Positions 59,468 through 64,000 of a stretch of DNA of 64,000 nt are shown here, one piece after another. Below the pieces are notes generated by a model. It was not told where the DNA came from and ran no database searches. It saw nothing but the letters and a program-made list of their open reading frames with translations. How positions within the stretch are numbered: the first letter of the stretch is position 1; each line of letters opens with the position of its first letter. This stretch comes from CAVVGB01 sp963747715 (GTDB lineage Bacteria; Actinomycetota; Thermoleophilia; Gaiellales; Gaiellaceae). The stretch is from assembly GCA_963747715.1 (NCBI GenBank), contig CAVVGB010000009.1, positions 62,001-126,000 of the forward strand, in the 5' to 3' direction. Both the position numbers and the translations under genes were made by a program.

Positions 59468-59728
59468 ATGCGGCGCCTTGCTGTTCTCGGGACGATCGCC
59501 GTCGCTCTGGCCGTGGCCGGGCCTGCAGCTGCCCAAACCGTCCCCCGCCATGTCCACTCGATCACGACACCAGCAGGAACGCACGAGTTCGGCGCCGGAG
59601 TGAGCCACCACGCCCCGTGCGTTGCGTTTGTCAATCTGCACATGAACGTTCACCTCGGGGCGTTCGGCCCGAACCCAAACGGCGTCTCGATCCAGCTCAT
59701 CCCTGGGGTTCCCGCTTGCGAGATGTAG
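59468..59728 (+). CDS. Small secreted His-rich hypothetical protein
   Basis: 86 aa with a signal peptide (MRRLAVLGTIAVALAVAGPAAAQ) and a mature part rich in His (PRHVHSITTPAGTHEFGAG, HHAPC, NLHMNVHLG) and two Cys. A GGAGGAG ribosome site precedes the ATG. Metal binding is plausible. A terminator follows. Confidence 0.7.
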   Translation: MRRLAVLGTIAVALAVAGPAAAQTVPRHVHSITTPAGTHEFGAGVSHHAPCVAFVNLHMNVHLGAFGPNPNGVSIQLIPGVPACEM

Positions 59729-59755
59729 CCAAACGCCAGGGACGAAAGGCAACGA

Positions 59756-59784
59756 GAGCTCCGCGCTTGCGGGGCTCTTCGTTT
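59756..59784 (+). terminator. Intrinsic terminator after the secreted protein gene
   Basis: GAGCTCCGC-GCTT-GCGGGGCTC (one G-T pair) followed by TTCGTTT, 27 nt after the stop codon at 59728. Confidence 0.8.
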
Positions 59785-59869
59785 AGCGACCTCAAGACGA
59801 CTCAGGCCTGTGTCGCCTTGTGGGTGAGCTCGAACAGCTGCGAGCGGGCAGCCCAGGCCGAGGTCTGGC

Positions 59870-60097
59870 GTGAAACCGTTTCTGCGGGCGGCACGAGGGG
59901 AACACCCGTGGGACGTGGCCGGAGACGAGGGGCAAGCCGAACACCTGCGCGAGCTTCACGCTGCGTGCTGCGGGAAGCTGGATGGGCTGCGCGGGGCGGC
60001 CGCCGCTGAACCGAGCTCGCTGATCGACGCGCTCGAACAGATCAAGTCGAACATCGAAGACGAGTTGGGCGAGCTGGGCGAGTCATTGCGGCCCTAG
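59870..60097 (+). CDS. Possible small helical protein, 75 aa
   Basis: GTG-initiated frame whose C-terminal half (SLIDALEQIKSNIEDELGELGESL) is an acidic amphipathic helix of natural composition. No Shine-Dalgarno and no family recognised; a different frame or start may be real. Low confidence. Confidence 0.35.
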   Translation: MKPFLRAARGEHPWDVAGDEGQAEHLRELHAACCGKLDGLRGAAAAEPSSLIDALEQIKSNIEDELGELGESLRP

Positions 60098-60262
60098 GCA
60101 ATCCGGCCATCGGTCTTCAAAAGGCGATACCCTGCACCCGCCGTCGCGGCGGTTCTTCTTTCGCGCCCACCCTTTTCGACGTCAGCCGGAATCCGGCGAG
60201 TTCGTCAGAGGCGCTTCTCCGGCGGAGCACATCTATCTGCTCTCTGCTGGAAAGGGGTTTTC

Positions 60263-60595
60263 ATGGAAAAGGACGGCGGCATCCGGGCGGTCAAGGCAGC
60301 ACGCAACCAGGCGCTTTGCCGCGAGGTGAACGAGCGCATCGAGTCGTTGAGCGAGACCGCGGGTGAGCTGGAGCTCCTCTGCGAGTGCGCCGATCTCGAA
60401 TGTACGGCCACGATCAAGCTCAGCGTGGGCGAGTACGAGCGCATCCGCAGCTCGCCGGTCCAATTCCCTATCGCTCTCGGACACGAGCTTTCCGGCGTGG
60501 AGAAGATCGTCGAGGAAAACGAGCGCTTAGCCGTGGTCGAAAAAATCGGTAAGGCCGGTGAAGTGAGCGCCCAGCTCGACCCGCGCTCGCGCTGA
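60263..60595 (+). CDS. Conserved small protein with CxCx(5)C motif
   Basis: 110 aa. Contains LLCECADLECTATIKLSVGEYERIRSSP and ends VEKIGKAGEVSAQLDPRSR. The CECA...C arrangement with the flanking PxxF...GHE segment is a type I associate with many small proteins of Thermoleophilia; function unknown, possibly zinc-binding. ATG preceded by GGAAAGGGG. Confidence 0.75.
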   Translation: MEKDGGIRAVKAARNQALCREVNERIESLSETAGELELLCECADLECTATIKLSVGEYERIRSSPVQFPIALGHELSGVEKIVEENERLAVVEKIGKAGEVSAQLDPRSR

Positions 60596-60808
60596 ACCCG
60601 CTGAAGGCCTTGCCTTAGAAGCAGACGGCGCGGCTCGAATCTGAGGTCAGCTCGGCTAGAAACGCGTGACGACGCCGACTCTGAGCGCACGCGCGACGAA
60701 CGCTGGGCGAGACGATGCACGAAGTCGGATTGCCTTCCGAAACAAGCGGCGTGACGCGCGACGAAGATCGGCGAGGCCGGCACATCGACGACGGAATCGT
60801 GATCCCGT
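60596..60808. other. Intergenic region without recognisable gene
   Basis: 213 bp between the small Cys protein and the CHR transporter end. No frame with natural composition and no strong hairpin seen; it may contain the lost 3' end of the transporter gene, but no CHR-like sequence was found in any frame. Confidence 0.4.
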
Positions 60809-62227
60809 TCAGATGCGTGATGCGAACGCACCCGTTGTCCGCATCCGATCGATGAGCGGTGCGCCGCTGATGATGAAGACGAAGGAGGGAACGAACGTAC
60901 AGAGCGTCGCAATCGACGCTCCGACAAGTCCCCAGGCCAGTCCGCCTTCGACGTTGTACCCGGCGAGGAAGCCGACGAAGGTGTTGACCATGATGAGCGG
61001 GCCGGGCGTGGACTCTCCCAGCGCAAGACCCGCGACCATGTCGTCTGCCGAAAGCCAGCCGAACCGATTGACTGCCGCATCGGCAACAAAAGGAAGGACC
61101 GCGTAGGCCCCGCCGAAGGTGACGAGCGCCGCAAGCGTGAAGAACCCGGCAAGCTCACCGACAAGACCTCCGGCGAGGAGCAGCACGGAGAGTGGGACGA
61201 GCCAAATCAGAAGCGTCTTCACGAAACGTCGTCGCAGCCCACTCTCAGGACGCACACCTGATTCGTCATCTTCGTGGTCCGCTGGCTTGCCGAGGAGGCT
61301 CGGTCTTGTTCGTCCGACCACGAAACCCAGGAGCCCTGCCAAGGCGACGATCAGGGGAAACGGCACTCCCCCGACCAACAGCACGAACGCGAGTGCCGCC
61401 ACCGCTAGCGCCGCGGGCGTATGGATCACGCGTCCTCCAACGCGGAGAACGGCTGCTGAGACGAGGGCGATCACTGCAGCGCCGAGTCCTCGCACCACTC
61501 CTGCAACGGCTGTGACCTCGCCGTACTCGACATAGATGGCGCTCATGACACAGAGGAGGGCGAAGGACGGTAGGACGAAGAGTCCCCCGGCTGTGATCGC
61601 ACCTCGAACCCCATACATCGAGTAGCCGATGTAAGAGGCGAGCTGTTGTGCCTCCGGTCCGGGGAGCGCCATGCAGAAATTGAGGGCGTGGAGAAAGCGG
61701 CGCTCGGAAATCCACCGCCGCCTTTCGACGAGCTCGTCGTGCATGATCGCAATCTGCCCCGCAGGTCCTCCGAAGCTGATCGTCCCGAGCTTCAGCCAGA
61801 ACCGAAATGCCTGACCTTCGGTCGGCAGCGCGATTGCAGCGTCAGAACTGGTTTCTAGCGGCCTTGCAAGCGGCGAAAGAGGCGTGAGCAGACGCTCAGC
61901 GAGCTCGAGCTGACGAGGCGCGCGCGGGAAGGCGTCGAAGCACGTCGTCGGGCTGGACTGATAGACCGCCGAGGCGTGAGTCGCGGAGAGCGGGGTGCCG
62001 AGTGACGATGGTGAGCGAGCGAAGAGCCTGGGACGTCGTTGGCGCCCGCCGCGGACGACCAGAAACGCGAGGAGAAGGGCGAGCAGAGCGAGACTACGAG
62101 ACGTGAGGATCAAGCTGAAGGGCAAGGCGATCGCGCGCACGAGCTCGAGCACAGCCGGAGGTGGAAGTGGTACCGAGCGAAAGTGCCGGCACACGCCTCG
62201 CTGATGAGGCGTCAACGCAAAGCGCAC
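60809..62227 (-). CDS. Chromate ion transporter (CHR/ChrA) family, truncated C-terminus
   Basis: CHR-family membrane transporter. The recognisable part starts near 61830 with FRFWLKLGTISFGGPAGQIA and continues FCMALPGPEAQQLASYIGY (PGP motif); the second CHR half has GAYAVLPFVADAAVNRFGWLS and STPGPLIMVNTFVGF. It ends at APLIDRMRTTGAFASRI, about 35 residues short of normal, losing the last helix. The first 120 or so residues of the long frame (61860-62227) do not look like CHR sequence, and no clear start codon occurs before the core. Efflux of chromate or uptake of sulfate is possible. Confidence 0.75.
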   Translation of the reverse strand: MRFALTPHQRGVCRHFRSVPLPPPAVLELVRAIALPFSLILTSRSLALLALLLAFLVVRGGRQRRPRLFARSPSSLGTPLSATHASAVYQSSPTTCFDAFPRAPRQLELAERLLTPLSPLARPLETSSDAAIALPTEGQAFRFWLKLGTISFGGPAGQIAIMHDELVERRRWISERRFLHALNFCMALPGPEAQQLASYIGYSMYGVRGAITAGGLFVLPSFALLCVMSAIYVEYGEVTAVAGVVRGLGAAVIALVSAAVLRVGGRVIHTPAALAVAALAFVLLVGGVPFPLIVALAGLLGFVVGRTRPSLLGKPADHEDDESGVRPESGLRRRFVKTLLIWLVPLSVLLLAGGLVGELAGFFTLAALVTFGGAYAVLPFVADAAVNRFGWLSADDMVAGLALGESTPGPLIMVNTFVGFLAGYNVEGGLAWGLVGASIATLCTFVPSFVFIISGAPLIDRMRTTGAFASRI

Positions 62228-62261
62228 CGAAGGCTCGGCACGGAGACGCGTGGATCAGCGA

Positions 62262-63075
62262 TCATCGTCGCGGCCGCCTATCTCCCGTCGCAATGTCGAG
62301 GACAGATGCTGCGGCTGTGTTCGAAACGATCCGGCTCCCGTCAGGCGACCAGGTTCCCGAGGACGCGAGAACCAGCATCCGCAGGATGATGCGCCGTTCA
62401 GTGCCGTCGGCGTTGGCCACCAGCCGACATGGCCCGCAATGGCCGCGCCGGCACGGTCCGGATCTCCCGGGAACTTGAGTAGACGAGCAACGAGCCGTCC
62501 GGGTGAACTGAGGGTCCGACAATCGGGGGTCTCGTCGGTGATCTGCGTGGACTCCCCGGTGGCGAGATCGAGCACGAAGAGCTTGCGAATGCCCCTCCCG
62601 CTCCCGGACCCCACGTAGGCGATTCTCGTGCCGTTCGGTGACCAGGCGGGCGACAAGGCAGCTGTTGAATCGTGCGTCAGCTGACTGACCCCGCTGCCAT
62701 CGATGCGCGCCATGAAGATCTGCGGGCTCCCGTCGTCGGCGGTCCGGACGAAGGCGAGCCTCGTGTCGTCGCGGGACGCCGCAAACTGAAAGCCGTTACA
62801 AACTGAAAGCCGTTAGCGAGCTCCGTCGCGAGCGGAGAGGCCTCGCCCGTTCGGAGGTCGAGGAAGAAGGGGGCGTCTATCGGTCGATCGTCAGCCGGTG
62901 TCGTGGTCGCAGATGAGGCCGTAGTAGCGAGCGAGGAAGAAGTGCCTTGGCCGGCCGTGTCGGAATCCTCGCCCGGGAGAAGGGCGGTAGCCACGGCGGC
63001 AATCGCCACCACTCCGACGAAGGCGACACTGAGCCAGGTTGCCAGCCCTCGGCGCGCCATCTCTTCGTCGAGCAT
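62262..63075 (-). pseudogene. TolB/LpqB-like beta-propeller gene broken by duplication and frameshifts
   Basis: The N-terminal anchor (LATWLSVAFVGVVAIAAVATALL) and Ser/Thr linker are in frame one. At 62782-62815 a perfect 17-bp tandem duplication shifts the frame; deleting one copy restores NGFQFAASRDDTRLAFVRTA into MARIDGSGVSQLTHDSTAALSPAWSPNGTRIAYVG. A +1 at the C5 run 62525-62529 and another near 62425 then scatter the remaining blades (VHPDGSLLVYSSS; TWSPDGSRIVSN). The last WD40-like blade ends at 62262. Confidence 0.75.
62782..62815. repeat. Perfect 17-bp tandem duplication
   Basis: CAAACTGAAAGCCGTTA occurs twice without spacer (62782-62798, 62799-62815). The unit is not a multiple of three, so it disrupts the TolB-like gene. 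Confidence 0.97.
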
Positions 63076-63305
63076 ACGCCGACAAAGACCGCCAGGCGAC
63101 CCGGGGCGCTTGAAGGCGCACGGTCGGGAGCCGTTAGGTCGTCAAGTGCGCGATCGGCCGCGGCGGCTCGACAGAATGCGGGCTACGTATGGGCCAGTGA
63201 GGGCCACCCTCTAGCGGTTTGCTGCCCTTTCCTGCGTGATTAGCGAAGGGGCCGGAACGGGGCGCAACTCCGCTGGGCGTCAGCGAATGCGCATGAACGC
63301 GAGTA

Positions 63306-63378
63306 CAGGGCCGGCAGGACTCGAACCTGCAACCCCCGGTTTTGGAGACCGGTGCTCTGCCAGTTGAGCTACGGCCCT
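63306..63378 (-). tRNA. tRNA-Trp (anticodon CCA)
   Basis: Minus-strand cloverleaf: acceptor AGGGCCG paired with CGGCCCT, U8-A9, D arm GCTC/GAGC, anticodon stem CCGGT/ACCGG around CTCCAAA (anticodon CCA), T arm GCAGG-TTCGAGT-CCTGC, discriminator G. CCA end not encoded. Confidence 0.97.
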
Positions 63379-63399
63379 ACGATCGTCGATTCTACCGGG

Positions 63400-63564
63400 G
63401 TGCGTCGCCGCCCCCTGGGAGCGCTCTTCCTCGTCCTAGCGGCGGGTTTCGCCGGTGTCGGGTTCATCGCCGCGCTGGAGGGCGGCAGGGCGTGGGTGAT
63501 CGCCATCGCGGCCGCCGCGCTGGCCGTTTGGATGGGGGAAATGGCCTTCCGGGCCCTCCGCTAG
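63400..63564 (+). CDS. Small two-helix membrane protein
   Basis: 54 aa from GTG 63400: basic start (VRRRPLG), helix ALFLVLAAGFAGVGFIAAL, short loop, helix WVIAIAAAALAVWMGEMAFRAL. The open frame extends into the tRNA gene, so this GTG is the first plausible start. A TACGAT hexamer lies 16 nt upstream. Unknown function. Confidence 0.65.
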   Translation: MRRRPLGALFLVLAAGFAGVGFIAALEGGRAWVIAIAAAALAVWMGEMAFRALR

Positions 63565-63578
63565 TCCTGAGCGGTCCC

Positions 63579-63584
63579 TATCCT
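63579..63584 (+). promoter_or_regulatory. -10 box TATCCT for the sigma factor gene
   Basis: TATCCT ends 9 nt before ATG 63594; no Shine-Dalgarno. Another near-leaderless start. Confidence 0.5.
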
Positions 63585-63593
63585 CTTTGAGCC

Positions 63594-64000
63594 ATGGCGG
63601 ACAAGCCGGATACGCAAGCGCTCTGGCAGGAATACAAGCGCACGCGCGATCGAATTCTCCGTGACCGGCTGATCCTCACCTACGCGCCGCTCGTCAAGTA
63701 CGTGGCCGGGCGCCTGGGGAGCGGCCTGCCGGCACACGTCGACGAGGGAGACCTCGTCTCCTACGGCCTGCTCGGGCTGATTGGCGCGATCGAGCGCTTC
63801 GACCCCAACCGCGACATCAAGTTCGAGACCTACGCGATTGCGCGCATCAAGGGGTCGATCATCGACGAGCTCCGCTCGATGGACTGGGTGCCGCGCTCGG
63901 TCCGCGCGCGGGCGCGTGACATCGAGCGCGCCATCGCCGCGCTCGAGGCGAAACTGACCCGCGCTCCGACCGACGAGGAGATCGCAGCGAAGCTCGGCAT
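63594..64000 (+). CDS. RNA polymerase sigma factor, FliA/WhiG family (N-terminal part)
   Basis: First 135 residues of a group-3 sigma factor; continues beyond the window. Region 1.2/2.1 LWQEYKRTRDRILRDRLILTYAPLVKYVAGRL, region 2.2-2.3 DEGDLVSYGLLGLIGAIERFDP, region 2.4 FETYAIARIKGSIIDELRSMDWVPRSVRARA, and the start of region 3 are visible and match the FliA/WhiG type. In actinobacteria this gene often lies between dprA and rpsB; here it follows a 51-kb insertion of other genes. Confidence 0.95.
   Translation, partial: MADKPDTQALWQEYKRTRDRILRDRLILTYAPLVKYVAGRLGSGLPAHVDEGDLVSYGLLGLIGAIERFDPNRDIKFETYAIARIKGSIIDELRSMDWVPRSVRARARDIERAIAALEAKLTRAPTDEEIAAKLG

Noticed and set aside
62193..62212. Hairpin ACGCCTC-GCTGAT-GAGGCGT as a terminator
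   Set aside because: It lies inside the open frame at the CHR gene's putative start and has no U-tract in either direction.
1..64000. CRISPR arrays, insertion sequences, rRNA genes, integrases
   Set aside because: No regularly spaced direct repeats, transposase motifs, rRNA sequence or recombinase genes were recognised on reading both strands.

Overview
The window is one contiguous stretch of very GC-rich (roughly 65-70%) actinobacterial chromosome. Gene content and order point to the class Thermoleophilia (Gaiellales/Solirubrobacterales type), though the sequence alone does not prove a genus. Evidence is the smc-ftsY-ffh-rpsP-khpA-rimM-trmD-lepB-rplS-rnhB-yraN...comM-dprA core, a FliA/WhiG-type sigma factor at the right edge, a CxCx(n)C small protein of a type I associate with Thermoleophilia, and a holin-like/DUF3618/DUF4235 envelope-stress cluster.

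Layout. (1) 0-12.3 kb: conserved housekeeping operon on the plus strand (chromosome condensation, SRP targeting, ribosome maturation, tRNA m1G37 methylation, signal peptidase, RNase HII, DNA uptake/processing), interrupted by a dodecin and by a two-gene minus-strand insert (TolB-like protein, nitroreductase). (2) 12.2-18.9 kb: catabolic block with a FAD amine oxidoreductase, a minus-strand operon (Zn alcohol dehydrogenase, Fae-type formaldehyde-activating protein, enolase-superfamily enzyme, amidohydrolase, threonine-dehydratase-like PLP enzyme) and a divergent second Zn alcohol dehydrogenase. (3) 18.9-28.2 kb: minus-strand cassette of a MetE-like methyltransferase, an aromatic-amino-acid-lyase homologue lacking the Ala-Ser-Gly cofactor triad, a homocysteine S-methyltransferase-like protein, and a complete dipeptide/oligopeptide-type ABC importer with a fused double ATPase. 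(4) 28.4-31.7 kb: ATP-grasp enzyme, 14-TM MFS exporter and small proteins. (5) 31.9-52.9 kb: a surface-glycan locus with three sulfotransferases (one fused to a glycosyltransferase), a TagGH/Wzm-Wzt exporter, four further glycosyltransferases or sugar-phosphate transferases, two SAM methyltransferases, a polysaccharide pyruvyltransferase, an acyltransferase, a nucleotidyltransferase, a CDP-alcohol phosphotransferase and a glycerol-1-phosphate dehydrogenase. (6) 53-63.1 kb: small accessory enzymes, a tRNA-Thr, the envelope/stress cluster, CHR transporter and a broken TolB-like gene. (7) 63.3 kb to end: tRNA-Trp, a small membrane protein and the sigma factor.

How the genes work together. Region 5 reads as one system: nucleotide activation, sugar-phosphate initiation on a lipid carrier, glycosyl transfer, decoration by sulfate, ketal-pyruvate, methyl and acyl groups, and export by an ABC transporter. 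The G1P dehydrogenase/CDP-alcohol transferase pair suggests a phosphodiester-linked glycerol or inositol component. Region 3 reads as uptake plus catabolism of a methylated, perhaps betaine-like, amino-acid derivative. Region 2 suggests oxidation of alcohols with formaldehyde handling.

Two sequence-wide observations matter for any user. First, at least eight genes carry single-base frameshifts, almost all +1 insertions in short homopolymers, with conserved motifs on both sides; this looks like consensus-sequence error more than gene decay. Second, many genes have a TAnnnT -10 box only 6-9 nt before the start codon and no Shine-Dalgarno, the signature of leaderless transcription.
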